From: Gnetum montanum
Lineage: Eukaryota; Streptophyta; Gnetopsida; Gnetales; Gnetaceae
Direction: 5' to 3'
Length of the DNA: 64,000 nucleotides
Assembly (NCBI GenBank): GCA_015680685.1
Contig: MNCI01010007.1
Location: 157,558-221,557, forward strand
The notes below the pieces were generated by a model. It had not been told where the DNA came from. It made no database searches and saw only the letters and a program-made list of their open reading frames with translations. Position 1 is the first letter of the stretch; each line of letters begins with the position of its first letter. This document shows, piece by piece, positions 35,416 to 47,354 of the stretch. A program made the translations under genes and the position numbers.

Positions 35416-37455
35416 GATTACATTAATATGCTACACATAGAATAAAGTACAAGAAATGCAATACACTCCCTTATGTATTGAATAGGTAAGATATGCTAGG
35501 ATAATATCAAAAAGCTATCAACAAAAGGAATATTTAAGAAGCTAAAACCAATCTACGATACACTAATGTATATATTTTTGTAAGGTTCACTACACAAGTG
35601 TTACACACATTTATTAATGTATAAGCTTCAAATGTTACGATCTCTAAACCTCATATTTGTTTGCAATTTTCAACATGAAGAAGTGCAAATAGCTACATGA
35701 AAGAAAAGTCTTGCTATATATGAACCAACAATAATATAGTAATTGGGACTAGCTATTCAAGATGTGTGAGCAAAGGACTTTGCCTTGTTGTCCATTTATC
35801 CCATTAAAGGATAACACCCTAAAGAATATTACAGCAAACATGTTCAAACCCATGTAAAGAATTAGAAGGAAAGATGTTAACTACATCTACAAAGGTATAC
35901 ATGAGGGGCCAATTTACTTTTAAAATTTATGGTAAAGCAAATTGGTCAAAGGAAACTAGTTAACCTCATGACTACTACGAAGAAGGCATGCTTTCAACTA
36001 AAGAAGGAATCATTACTGAGGATGATAAACCTAACCTTCTTCAAAAAATTTGATGATAAGAAGCACAGATCCATAATAGCAACTAAGGATGATGTTTGTA
36101 AATGGTACTAGATGAATGTTTCTAATATTCAACAAAAAAAATTTATGGCATGCATGTAAATTATATTTTGTTGCTTTAAATATTTGGTAACATTAACATA
36201 AATTAATGATATAAACACATCGCTCATTGCAATTATGAAATTGATTATTTCTTATTTATGGATCTACTAAATAATGTCTCCCATACAAAGAAGGCATTAA
36301 TGCTCACTATAGAACTACAAGCAATGCTACATCAACACATGAGGTAAATAAAACTGCAGGAAAGCACTCAAACAAAAATACAAGTCTCAAAAAGGTACAT
36401 ATCTTTTATGTAAAATCTAGAATTCATCTACATCACCCTACAAAAATTAGAAGATGATATAAAATTCTTTGCAAAATCTTTAATATTATTTATTCTTGAT
36501 ATGGTAAATTTCAAGATTAGTAACAAATAGTTGGTGTTGAAAAGATTCTTGACTACTTTGTACAAGTCGAGATGCCTACTATAAGAATTACCATACATAT
36601 GTACGTGTGAATGCTTAAATTGTTTGAAGACTATATGAAGGATTACTTCAAGGAATTAGAATTTAGTCATAAGATTTAGATGGTCTTAAGATATTATTAT
36701 GCAAAGGATGACATGTAAGTCTTCACTTACTATGATGTATATGGTGCTAGAGATTGCATGGGACTAGTAGCATTCTATACAACATGAATGAATAGAAGAG
36801 AAGATAAGCACATTGAACTAAAGTTTGCTTCATCTATCATTTTATCCTTCAATGTGTCTGTGCAAGATCTCTACAACTTCAAAAAATCATCTAAATACTG
36901 GAGTCATATTGTTCAATCAATAATGATAGATGAAGAATTAATTGTGAAAGAAATAACATATGTTGTTGTCATATTCTATGCTCCATAACTTCTAAAATCA
37001 ATTATAGCAACAGCAGATTTGAGGGTGATATCCATCCATCAATCCAAGTTGCATAAGCTACTATCGAAGAAAACATTCCAAAGACTAAGCCTACCTCATG
37101 ATAATAACAACTTTGATGTTAACAACCCAGTTACAAAATATAGGTAGATTATTTCAATTACAAAATTATATGATGATATCACTATAAAAATACAGGACTA
37201 GGATAACTACAAGGTAACCCTCTACATTCATGTGCATAGTTAATACATTCATTTTTACTTATATTTTTCTATTATCAATAAATAAATTTTCTTTACAGTT
37301 AATTTTCTTAATTCAATACCCATATGAACAAAATTTCCTTATTAGTCTCCAAATTTGAAGCTCTAGAACCACCATGATTATGCATGCTCCAATACCTTAC
37401 ATCAAACAAAACCCTTTCTACATCACTTCATTACGCATACTTCAGAAAAGACTTG
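35416..37455. other. AT-rich sequence between elements D and C; possible eroded coding remnant on +
   Basis: No recognised family. Two + strand frames (35929-36111 and 36788-36988) have ordinary amino acid composition. Around 36600-37200 one can read further protein-like stretches in the same direction, broken by stops, for example IELKFASSIILSFNVSVQDL. This could be a decayed host gene or transposon, but no motif supports a name. The rest is AT-rich. Confidence 0.35.
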
Positions 37456-37460
37456 AATAG

Positions 37461-38324
37461 TGATGAGTAGTAAGCATACCCTATGCCCAACGATATAGAT
37501 CACAAGCATGTACTAGCGATCTGGTTAAATTTTGCAAACTTAGTTCCTCAGTTTTCCCATCGTCAAAACTATGAATCAAGGAGTCATGTGATCATTGTCT
37601 TCCTAACTCATACTTATGCTATCTATGTGTATGATTAAGTATGGGTTAAGGCTTATGATATTTATTTTTGTTGGTACTTTTATATATTTTTAAAATAATT
37701 GCAAGGTGAATAAATGAAGGTTTAATGATTAACTTTAACTACTCATCTATTCTAGTGACTAAATATCCTAACATGAGTAGTCATTTCCACTTACCAACAC
37801 ATCCTAAACTAGTATTAATGCTACTGGGTTATCAAGCGGCAATTACTGGGCATACCAAATGATCACTATTGGAGTTACCAAGTTCTATAGGTTATGCTTA
37901 AAGTGATCTTACTTATGTGTTCATGATTAAATGCATTAATTACTTAAGATGAGAAATGTAAAATGCATTAAAAGTAAACTGCAAATAAGAAAGATTAAAC
38001 TATCCAAGTGCTACAATGAATGTCAAAAATCTCATCTTTATTTCAAGTTACGCTAATGTGTTCAAGTACATGATGCTTAATTAAAGATTTGTACAATCTC
38101 TTAAATTCACACTACAGGCACTCAGACAAAAATATTCTAACTCTACAAAAATCAAACTACAAGAGCTTCACTATACTATGGACTTAACATGTCATAAATG
38201 TGGCTAATACATACATTTATATAGGCTTCACCTATGTCAGTGTCAACACATCTATGTCACCATGCATCAACGAGGCTATGTCAACAATGCTCATCATTAC
38301 AGCCTATCTAATAACACTTCATCA
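37461..38324 (-). mobile_element. Element C 3' LTR
   Basis: 864 bp, TGATGAGTAG...CTTCATCA. It matches 59962-60837 throughout (AGCATGTACTAGC, CATACCAAATGA, GCTACAATGAATGTCAAAAA). TATA-like TTTATATAGG is at 38216-38225 and ATGTCA/GCATCA repeats follow at 38232-38300. Confidence 0.92.
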
Positions 38325-38335
38325 TACCTCCACAA
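38325..38335 (-). other. Element C polypurine tract
   Basis: TTGTGGAGGTA on the - strand directly before the 3' LTR, aligned with the TCATGGGGGTA of element B. Confidence 0.6.
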
Positions 38336-38545
38336 TGACTAAAAATTTATCGTAGGATGAACAAAAGGAGGATCAAGCTTCTTATAAAATTTTATTAACT
38401 TAAAAAAAACAAATAGATTAACTAACTGACTAACTTTAAGTGCAAGATTGTATAGAATTACAAAATTGGTATCCTTGATAACAAAATTAAACACTTTAGA
38501 AAATTCTAGTAGGTACCCTTGAGTTACCAAAGAGAAGACAAATTC

Positions 38546-41341
38546 TCAAATAGTGCTTGGAGGTTGAGGTTCTTGTGGTGTTGAATGTCCTTTGCTAGGT
38601 TCTAGCACTTGTGGTAGTGGATGTGGCTAAGGTTGACCTGTTGTTACTAAAGGAAGCCTAAAAGCATCTAGTAGTGCTTTTATCTTCTCCTATTTGCCAC
38701 ATGGGTCATAGGTAGTCCACACAGCTTCACCAGTTAGAGCTAGTATAGGTATATCCCATAGGCATCGCAAGAAACAATTCCTTTGCATTGACAAACCATG
38801 ATCCAAATTTTTTATGTTCAATTTTAAACATCTTTACAAGGTTTTGTAGTTCATGGTAGTCATTCATTCTTCTAGCCAAGTTCTCAACAATATATTATTG
38901 GTCAATGAACCTGCTCCTAAGAACTTCAAGCTCTACATTGGCTATCTTTCAACTATTACTTAGTCACATTATGATGCTTGAATTCTAGCTTGTCTAAGAA
39001 TTAGGAATTGGCCACCTACTTTTTCAAGTCAGTCCTTGACCTCCCTACTATTAGCATAGCCAATTTTTCATAATAGAGGTTGGCAAGCTTCATTTACTCC
39101 ATCATCTACTTAATTTGCATTTTATTTAGGCAAATTTCTATCTTATTGTTTGTGTTTAAACCATCAAAGATTGGCTACCACACATCACCTCTTTGCTGGA
39201 GTTACAGGAGGACATCGTTCATCTTCATCTTGAACCTGATTCCTATAATTATTCTTCACTTATTTAAATTTCAAGGCCTCACTTTTCCAGGCACTACCTC
39301 AATGGTCATTTTTTAATGAAGTGCTCAAACTTCCTCCATCAAGAGATTCCAATTCTCTACTACCAACCTCTTTAGATCAAGATTTACCTTTCCTAGCTAC
39401 TTCTACTATTGTCAAATAAATTCAACCTCTACTCCTTTTGTTATTCAATGTTTCACAGGCAATGGATATCCTTGGTGAAAATCAAATTTTTCTTGCAAAC
39501 TTGTGATAAGGTCTTATTAGTGGTGAAGGTCATGGCCTATCACAAGGATGTATTAGAGATCGTTTCCTCCTTCACATTCTCAACCTCCCTGATTCTATTT
39601 TGAAGCTATTAGAAAGCTTCATCTCTTATGAGTTCCAAGTTAAAAATGGCAGGGTCAAAGAAATGGGCCTGGAACTCCACAACTTTAGCAGCCAACTGTT
39701 GGTCCTCCATGGTGGCTAGTTTTAGTAGGGTGTTGATGATGGGGAGTTTATCTTTTTTATCTAGCAGCTCCAACCGAGTTGTAACAATCTCATCTGGGAG
39801 ATTAAAGATCTCCAAAATCAATTGCCCATATGCCACCAATCATTCCAATACTTCTTCATGTTGGGCTACACTCAACTAACCACTTCTTGCTCCTGTGAAT
39901 TTCTGAATATCCATCATCACAACAATGTCTAGCATGGATGCTACATGAGCATTCAAGGCCTCTACTACTTTATTAACCACCACCTCCATCGTTGTCTCCT
40001 ATCCTCAATGCTACATCACTAGAATAGTTATCCCCTCAACTTCCTCCAAGCAAACTAAGAAATTTGTAGCATTTCTAGAAATTTTAGTGAATACCTATCT
40101 AAGGACAAACATAGTAACTTCTTGGGTGTTATGATTTGTTCTTACATGCATCTAATTCAGTTGTGCTAAAAAGAGTAGGGAAATTTCCTCCAACCAACTA
40201 TTAATCCTTGTGACCTCATTGAGATGGCTTAGCACTAGATGATAAACCAATTGTTCCCCATCACCTGTTGAGCCCTTGTGTTGCTATAGTTGCTACTCAC
40301 AAAGTTTTTGGAGCCTTTCTACAGTTATAAGTGCCTCTGGTGTGGTCTCTTCTATAGGTGGTAATGGTGGTCGCTACTCTTCCTACATCTTGGTTTCTAC
40401 CTAATCCTTCATCATTTCCTTCCTAGTTGTGGTAGGAGCATAACAAACCATATCATTGGCATAGTAAGCTATGCCTCCCCTTTTTGCAAAGTTTTCTAAT
40501 GATACATGGAAAGATGAGTGTATTCCTTACTCTTTGATTTTCTATAAATCACTTCTCTATCTCTACATAGATAATCTATTGAAGATTGACAAAGAATTTT
40601 CCACTTAGAGCAACACACACACAGGTAGAGAAGGTTGTGACATTGCTTGGCCTGACCGTGGGGTTCAGGTGATAGGCCACAATTTTGAAGTAACCACATT
40701 CTACCTTTGTGAGTGCACTATACTCCTTACGATCCACCCCTATAGCAGCACTGAACCCATTCTTTTTTGGCCTCTATATCTACTTGAGTTGTTATCTCTG
40801 CCAATGTTGCCTCGATGTTAGGCAAACCAAGGGCCTTTGCAATGAACTCAACTAAGTAAGAGACTATGATATCTTTAATTTTGACAAATGTATCTCATTG
40901 TCAGTTGTTCTAGAACATGTAGGTCTCCACCATGTACTATGCTCCACTAGAGGAGAGAATGGGCTACATGGGAGACCCCTGTAATTACATACAAACTTCC
41001 TCAAGTGCCAACTCCAAGAAGGGTCCAAAGTTTAATTCTTGGAAAACTGAACTCTAAACCTCCTTGGTTCTAATTCTTTTCAGACATGCCTCTATCAATA
41101 TGACTTCAAGATTAGGCCTTAGCCTTGGAGCTTCATCTTGCCTAGATTTTTCAATCTCTACGATGGGAATTTTTTAGAAAGATTTTACCTCGGGCTCCTC
41201 CCAAATAGGTCTCATTGCATGCATTGCAACCATTTTTTTCTGGAGCTATTACGGTTGCTATTGCTAGTCCCTTCCTCCTAGTGGCCACTTTTCCTTTGGC
41301 TGGGAAGGTCCTCTTGCTGGTGCTTCCCTCTTTGATGTCAT
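38546..41341 (-). pseudogene. Element C ORF3: unknown coiled-coil-rich protein between pol and 3' LTR
   Basis: I do not recognise this protein. Proposed start ATG 41341-41339 (MTSKREAPARGP), preceded on the - strand by an AT-rich tract ending ATTATCGTAG that resembles a splice acceptor; final TGA 38548-38546. An N-terminal globular part near 40920-40600 has SYLVEFIAKALGLPNIEATL and a Cys/His-containing stretch. The middle (40000-39600) and C-terminus (39110-38550) are Leu/Glu/Lys-rich, probably coiled coil. It aligns clearly with element F: IFNLPDEIVTTRLELLDKKDK against LFDIP-DVTVIQSDLISTKGK, MKLANLYYEKLAML against MELANLRYANLAML, and FGSWFVNAKELFLAMP against FEAWYVKANQMFPQLP. No signal peptide or membrane segment was noticed. 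Several frameshifts and stops break it. The position is that of the env-like ORF of Athila elements, but the content is different. Confidence 0.7.
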
Positions 41342-43300
41342 CTACGATAATAAATATAAGCCTAGATTAGTGGTTTAGTTTATAACTCTTAATTTCTTTG
41401 ATACCTTTGATATTAGCTCAAGTTATACTTAGGTTTATTTGTGATATTGGTAGGTTTATTATTTTATTTTTATTTTAATATTATTTTAATAATATGCTAC
41501 CAAATTTTATTTGTGAGGTTTAACCCTATTTAGGATGAGTATTGTAATATTATTTCTAACAGTAACCCTTGGGGGGTTACAAAAACTCCAAAAAAATCAA
41601 TCATAAATGAAATTTTTGTGGCCCCCATCACATAAAGTTTTCCTCTGGTAGCTAGCAGATCAAAGAATGAGGTGAATCGGGTGAACAGTTTGGAAGTTAG
41701 AACACCTGGAAGATTTATAGACTCTAAAATTTGTAAAGACTCATCTCTCATTTGAAGGAAAATGAGGGGAAATGGCTAAGTTTCACACATATTTATACTA
41801 TTCTTTTGCTGCATTAACAAGGATGCATCAATGCATCAAGCTACATTGATGGGGATGCATCGATGCAACTATTTGAGCCAATTTTCCACAATAAAGGACA
41901 AAGAGTTTAGGAAGAGTTTTAGGATGAAACAAGAACCCAAAGGAAGATAGAAAAACATAGAAGGATGGAAAAACATGGAAGAGGATATTAAATTTGTTAG
42001 AAAAGGAGATGAAATTGGATTTGGATGAAATGCATATGCCAAAATAATGCAAAACTAGATGTTCAAAAGGTGAAATGATAGGATAGAGTGCAAAAATAGC
42101 TAAGGGGTAGGAAGTTTAACTTGAAAAAGGCTAAGGAGTATGCAAGTGGATCCTTCCCAAAGTAGGCTCATGGCATTAACACCCTTTCAAGCCCTCATAC
42201 CAAGGCATCCATAGGCACCAAGGATGATTAATGATCATAGGAAGTTAAAAATCAAATCCACAAAAGAGATCATCAAAGGATTATGACATACCAAAATAGA
42301 TACATTAATTGACCATGATAGGAGGTAGTGAGGTGTCAATGATGAGAGAAGAGGGATGGGAGAGAGAGATTAGTAAGAAAGTCTTGCATGCTAATCACAT
42401 GAAGTCCTTGTGGAGCTTGTGGTTAAGATGATTAGATACTATTCTATCCTCAGTTGGAACCAAGTTTGTCCACATTTAATGATTTCACATCATCATATCC
42501 TAACTGGTCAACCATCAAGAATTCATAACTACTGCTAATAGAAAACCATCACTCCAAGTAGAGAAGAAAAGAGAAATAGGAAGATAGGAAGGTCCTTAGT
42601 TAGAGAGGTGCATTTAGGCATGGATAACATGTCTTTTCAACCCCATAACTAGTGCTTGTAATCCATTATTATGTATAAGGGGTGTGCTTTGAATTGCCAT
42701 GTTTTTTTATTATTTTTTATTTTTTATATGGGAACCACACCATGCAAAGACATGCTTCCTATTATGGTCAACAATACGAGTGGTGAAAGACCAATAAGAA
42801 TACCCATAAAACTCAAGAAGGTAGTCGAGTATAAAAGGTGACAAATCCCCTTGAAGCCATATCCTTTTCCTTTCCACTTGGTTCATTTTGAGTTTGTTAA
42901 GTACCTAGATTATATATTCTTTTTAAGTTATAATTATGGAAGGACCTCATGCTTCCAAGATGAAGAACTTCATAGAATTAAGTGGAACGAACGGATGATG
43001 TGGACTCACTTCCTAATATCATCAAAAAATTAATGCTTCACTAATCAAAAATATAATCCCAAGATGAAATCTAGTCATTGAACAATCAATCCAAATATTA
43101 AATATAATATTAAATGAACTTCCAATAGTAGTAGCAATTGTGGCAAAAGCACAAGATTTCTAATGAACAAACAAATAAGAAGACAACACATAAGGAAATA
43201 GAACAAGGTAAAATATATAAAATAAGTTGCAAAATATTCAAGAAAATTAAAAACCTATAAGGAACAATGTAAAACAAAAAGTTGAAAAACTAGGTACCCT
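41342..43300 (-). other. Element C noncoding region between integrase and ORF3
   Basis: About 2 kb. It contains the promoter-like module at 41790-41870, a CCTCTGGTAGCTA word near 41645 shared with B (near 47970), the CAAGTGGATCC.TCCCAAAGTAG block near 42135 and the GGTGTGCTTTGAATT...ACCACACCATGCAAAG block near 42670-42750, both shared with B and D. The part next to ORF3 (41342-41530) is extremely AT-rich. Confidence 0.7.
41790..41870 (-). promoter_or_regulatory. Internal promoter-like module upstream of ORF3 in element C
   Basis: TATAAATA on the - strand at 41797-41790, with GATGCATC-type repeats just upstream (41821-41870, including GGGGATGCATCGATG on the + strand). The LTR of the same element has the same arrangement: TATA at 60717-60727 and GGGGATGCATCAATG at 60770-60784, also in that orientation. 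ORF3 starts about 450 bases downstream. Promoter function is inferred. Confidence 0.5.
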
Positions 43301-46283
43301 AAATAGAATTTTAACATGGGTGGCCATCTCCTCCATGACTAAGTTGGAAGGAGGAGATCTAAAAGATAGAACATGCTTGTCCATCGATGAAGATATCCAT
43401 GCTACTAGTTATCCTTAATTCTAGAAAAGGTTTCATTTACTAAATTTTGAGTAGCAATCGTTTGTCTAGGCTAGAAGAGTGGTAAATCATCATGGCCCCT
43501 AAAGTAAAAGTTACATGAATAATATGAGGTCCTTTCCATAGTGTTTGTAATTTTGTGCGTAGTGGTATGTGCATGGGGTTCTAGTAAATAATCTTATTAT
43601 CTAGTTGAAATTTAACTTTCCTTATGCATAAATCATGGCATTGTTCGATGTGTGCCTTGTGCACCTCATTCATGAATAGGGCTACTTATCAATTTTCATC
43701 TAGCACATTCAATGTCATTAAATGTTCCTTTTGTGCTAGACTTAAATTAAGGTCAAGTTCATAAGCCATTGAAAGTGTACAGAGCTTAGTTTGAATTGGA
43801 AAAGTTGGTAATTTTCTGTACACTAACTCATAAGGGGAATAGCCAATAGGAAGTTTCCAAAAGGATCAATATGCCCATAGAGCATCATTAAGTTTTATGC
43901 TTCAGTCTTTCCTATATTTACTAATTTTGCAAGTTAGTATTCTAGTTATTTTTTTGTTGGTAACTTCAGCTTGACTATTAGCTTGGAGTTGATATGGAGT
44001 TATTAGTTTGTGCTCTATCCCTAAGCATTACATTAATTTTCAATAGGTTGCACTTGTGAAATGAGTCCAGTTATCAGAAATAAGTACCCCTAGCATGACA
44101 AACCTATTTACCACATCTTGTTGTACAAACCATATCATAGTAGAAGATGAATAGTTGGTGAGGGTGGTAGCTTTAGCCCATTTTGTGTAGTAATCAACTA
44201 CTATGATGATGTATGTATTTCTATTAAATAGGGGGTTGATGAACCCCATGAAGTCAATGCCCCAAAGCTTGAAAGGCTCTAGTAGTTGAGACCACTATTA
44301 GGATCCTTTTATCCATACACTCATCCCTTCATATCATTGGCAATGTTCACACAAATGGAAGAACTAATGGACATCCCTGAAGATTATTGGCTAGTAATAT
44401 CCTAACATAAGGATTTTTATGGTTGTTCTCCTTCCTACATAATGGTCCTTGCAAGGGCCTTCATGAGCATCCTAGAGGATTTGTATTTAATCATCATTAG
44501 ATACAAACCCTGTTAAGGTTACATTGAGTTTTCAAGTAATGTTTGGCTTGGTGAAGAAATTGTTGTTTCTTCCCAATATCTCATTCTTGTGACATCTCCT
44601 GAGTGAGTAGATAGGAGAGGAATTCCTTATACCAATTAGGATATTCAAAACCTTGAATTTCAATAGCTTTGGCAAAGAGAAGTTCATCTGGAAATTGATC
44701 TAATAAAGCTCCCTCATCCTCTTTGTTGTCCCATTGTAATTGAAACAAGTTTTCAGCCATCAGATTCTTGATTCCCTTTCTATCCATCATGATAAGATTG
44801 AACTCTTGTAGACTTACTAGCCACCATATGACATGGGGCTCACTATTGGCTTGTTCATGAGGAACTAAATGGCACTGGAATCTGTGGGCACAAAAACTTG
44901 ATATCAAGCACATAATGCTTGAATTTTTCTAAGGTGTACACCACCACCATGAGCTCCTTCTCCGTGGTGGTGTAGTTTTGTTATGCCTCCACAATGCTTC
45001 TACTTGCACAATGGATGTAGTAAGGATATTTCTAATCATCTAATTATGTAAGCACAACCCCTAATGCATAACTAGATGTATCTATCATGATGTGGAAAGA
45101 TCTGGACTAATTAGGAGCACATAGAATTGAAGTTTCTACTAGCTTCTACTTTAACTTTTAGAATGCTAGCTCATATTCCTTGGTCAAATTGAAGGATGCA
45201 TCCTTCTTAGTTAGCTCAACCAATGGCTTAGTAGTTTTTAAGAAGTTCTCAATGAAGCACCGATAATAACCAGTATGGCCAAGGAATGATCATACATCCT
45301 TCATCATTTCAGGTTGCCTGGTGATTCCTTAGATGACCTGTACTTTTTTTAGTCTACCTCAATCCCTTTTATTGAAAAACTATGCCCCAAAACAATGCCT
45401 TCTTAAATCATGAAATGGCTTTTCTACTAGTTGAGCTTTAAATTAGTTTCTATGCATCATTAAACTAATTTCTCTAGAAGGTACAAGGCTTACTTAAAGG
45501 TGGTACTGTAGGTAGAGAAGTCATCCATAGAGACCTCTATCTCTCTACTAATTTGCTATTGGAAGATGCTAAGAACCAAGTGTTGAAAGGTAGCAAGAGC
45601 ATTACACAAACCAAAAGGCATCCCTCATGGACTTTCGAATGTGGCTTTGGCGTGGTCCTTAGGTGTAATCTAGATTTGGTTATATCCACTATAACCATCC
45701 AGGAAACTGTAATAACAATGTCCTACTATCGTATCCAACACTTGATCAATGAATGACAACAAAAAATGATCCTTAAAGGTTGTCATATTCAATACCCAAA
45801 AGTCTATACAGACTCTTCATTTTCCTCTTTTCTTGGATACAAGAACAAGTGGGCTAACCCATTCACTATCCATAACTAGATAGATAAATCCAACCTTGAG
45901 GAGTTGTTCAACCTCCTCCTTGATAGTCTACTTTAGTTTGGAATTCAATTTTCTCTTTAACTACCTCTTTGAATCAATGGATGAGTCTATATAGATGCAG
46001 TGTTGGCAAATCCATGGATCTATTCCTGTATGTTCATGATATGGCTAAGCAAAGGTTGTTGGCCATTTCTTAACCACCTTTAATAGCTTTTCTTTCTATT
46101 CTAGAGGAAGTTTAACATTGATGATTACTGGCTTTTCATTGTTAAGAAAATCATATTCCATAGTTTTTGATAAAGCCTTTAGATCAAGGGGCTCTTTCTT
46201 AAAGTGATTAGGGATCTCCAACTCCTCCCAATCCATTTGGTTTATGTGTGGAAGAGTTGGTGATAGAGTTGTTTGATTCCATC
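43301..46283 (-). pseudogene. pol: Element C pol (RT, RNase H, integrase), Athila-like
   Basis: RT at about 46000-45250 on the - strand has SMDDFSTYSTT, with both Asp of the box kept. RNase H at 45200-44700 includes TTEKELMVVV. Integrase at 44300-43900 has GIDFMGFINPLF, VVDYYTKWAK, SDNWTHF and NSQAEVTNK, so D, D and E are kept. The C-terminal region runs on to 43300, with FRSPPSNLVMEEMATH near 43360-43315 in the frame shared with B and D. Many stops and frameshifts are present. The RT N-terminus ends at the CATGT duplication where element B inserted; the protease lies beyond B at 56370. Confidence 0.85.
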
Positions 46284-46288
46284 CATGT
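46284..46288. repeat. Target site duplication of element B (left)
   Basis: CATGT, repeated perfectly at 56365-56369. Confidence 0.95.
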
Positions 46289-46539
46289 TGATGAGTGGTG
46301 AGGTACCCCTACGCTCAACCATACGAATACGAGCGTTTCACGCATGATCCGGTCAAATTCCAAGGACTAAGTGCTTATGCGCCCTTATGGAACAAGGAAA
46401 GGTTGATTGATCATTTTCTTCCCAAACTTACTTGTATGTCATGATTGTATGGTTAAGAAAGCTTGAGGCATATGATTTTTATATCTTTTATGTTTTTATG
46501 TCCTGTGCTAATAGGGAAAGAGAGAGATAACTAGAAAAA

Positions 46540-46645
46540 TAATTTAACTTAACTACTCATTAACTAAGTTCTAACTAATCCTAATGCCAACNCTAATTTA
46601 ACTTAACTACTCATTAACTAAGTTCTAACTAATCCTAATGCCAAC
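46540..46645. repeat. Perfect 52-bp duplication around a single N (probable assembly join)
   Basis: The 52 bases before the N at 46592 reappear without a mismatch starting two bases after it. The other LTR of the same element (55665-55712) has the segment once. This is best explained as an uncollapsed contig overlap. Confidence 0.85.
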
Positions 46646-47120
46646 ATCTGTTCCCACTTGCCGCACACATCCTGAACCAGTGCAAACACTGCTGGGCTAT
46701 CAAACGCTAGTCATTTCTGAGCTACCGAGTATCACACATATGCTTGAAGGGGTCGTGCTTGTGTAATTTAATGATTTTCTTAATTGATCAAAATGAATTG
46801 CTATGCTAATAACATAAATGTAAAGTGCATAAAATAAAATAAATGCATAAGAAAATAAAATAAAATAAAATAAATGCGTAAGAAAACAAATCTCAAGTGC
46901 TGCAAGGATGAATCAAAGAGCTCATCTTTATTGCCAACACAATGGTGTGCTCATGTACATCAATGCTTGAATAAAGATCCATCCACACTTAAACCTCCTC
47001 CTGTGGGTACTTGGAAAATACTCTAACTTTCAAACAAACTGTAAGAGTTTCGCTACTTTCCTGCTAAAAGACTTTCTCCCAATTATGTGCCTGGGCACTG
47101 TATTTATAGACTTGGGAGAA

Positions 47121-47338
47121 ACTACTCTAATAATTAGAGTAACCACTCTAATAATTAGAATAACTACTAATGTAACTGGTAGAGTAACCACTCTAATAAT
47201 TAGAATAACTGCTAGAGTAACCACTAGAGTAACCACTCTAATAATTAGTGTAACTGCTAGAGTAACCACTCTAATAATTAGAATAACTGCTAGAGTAACC
47301 ACTAGAGTAACCACCCTAATAATCAGAGTAACTGCTCT
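47121..47338. repeat. Palindromic tandem array in U3 of element B 3' LTR
   Basis: Repeats of GAGTAACCACTCTAATAATTA with variants GAATAACTGCTA. The core ACTCTAAT-A-ATTAGAGT is an inverted repeat with 8-bp arms and a 1-base centre. Open frames through it on both strands (104 and 89 codons) are only translations of the repeat. Confidence 0.9.
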
Positions 47339-47343
47339 CATCA

Positions 47344-47354
47344 TACCCCCATGA
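47344..47354 (-). other. Element B polypurine tract
   Basis: TCATGGGGGTA on the - strand, directly followed by the LTR start TGATGAGAGC. Confidence 0.75.

Larger units (their letters stand above)
46289..47343 (-). mobile_element. Element B 3' LTR
   Basis: 1055 bp as assembled, of which 46540-46591 and 46594-46645 are a perfect 52-bp duplication around an N and probably one sequence. TATA (CTATAAATA, - strand) is at 47101-47109 and the ACTCTAATAATTAGAGT array is at 47121-47338. Confidence 0.93.

Noticed and set aside
38546-41341. ORF3 as an env-like protein
   Set aside because: Position fits, but no signal peptide, transmembrane segment or surface/fusion pattern was noticed; the content is coiled-coil-like.
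47030-47354. Open frames of 104 (-) and 89 (+) codons
   Set aside because: Both are translations of the ACTCTAATAATTAGAGT array (repeating Val-Thr-Leu-Ile-Ile-Arg) in the LTR U3.
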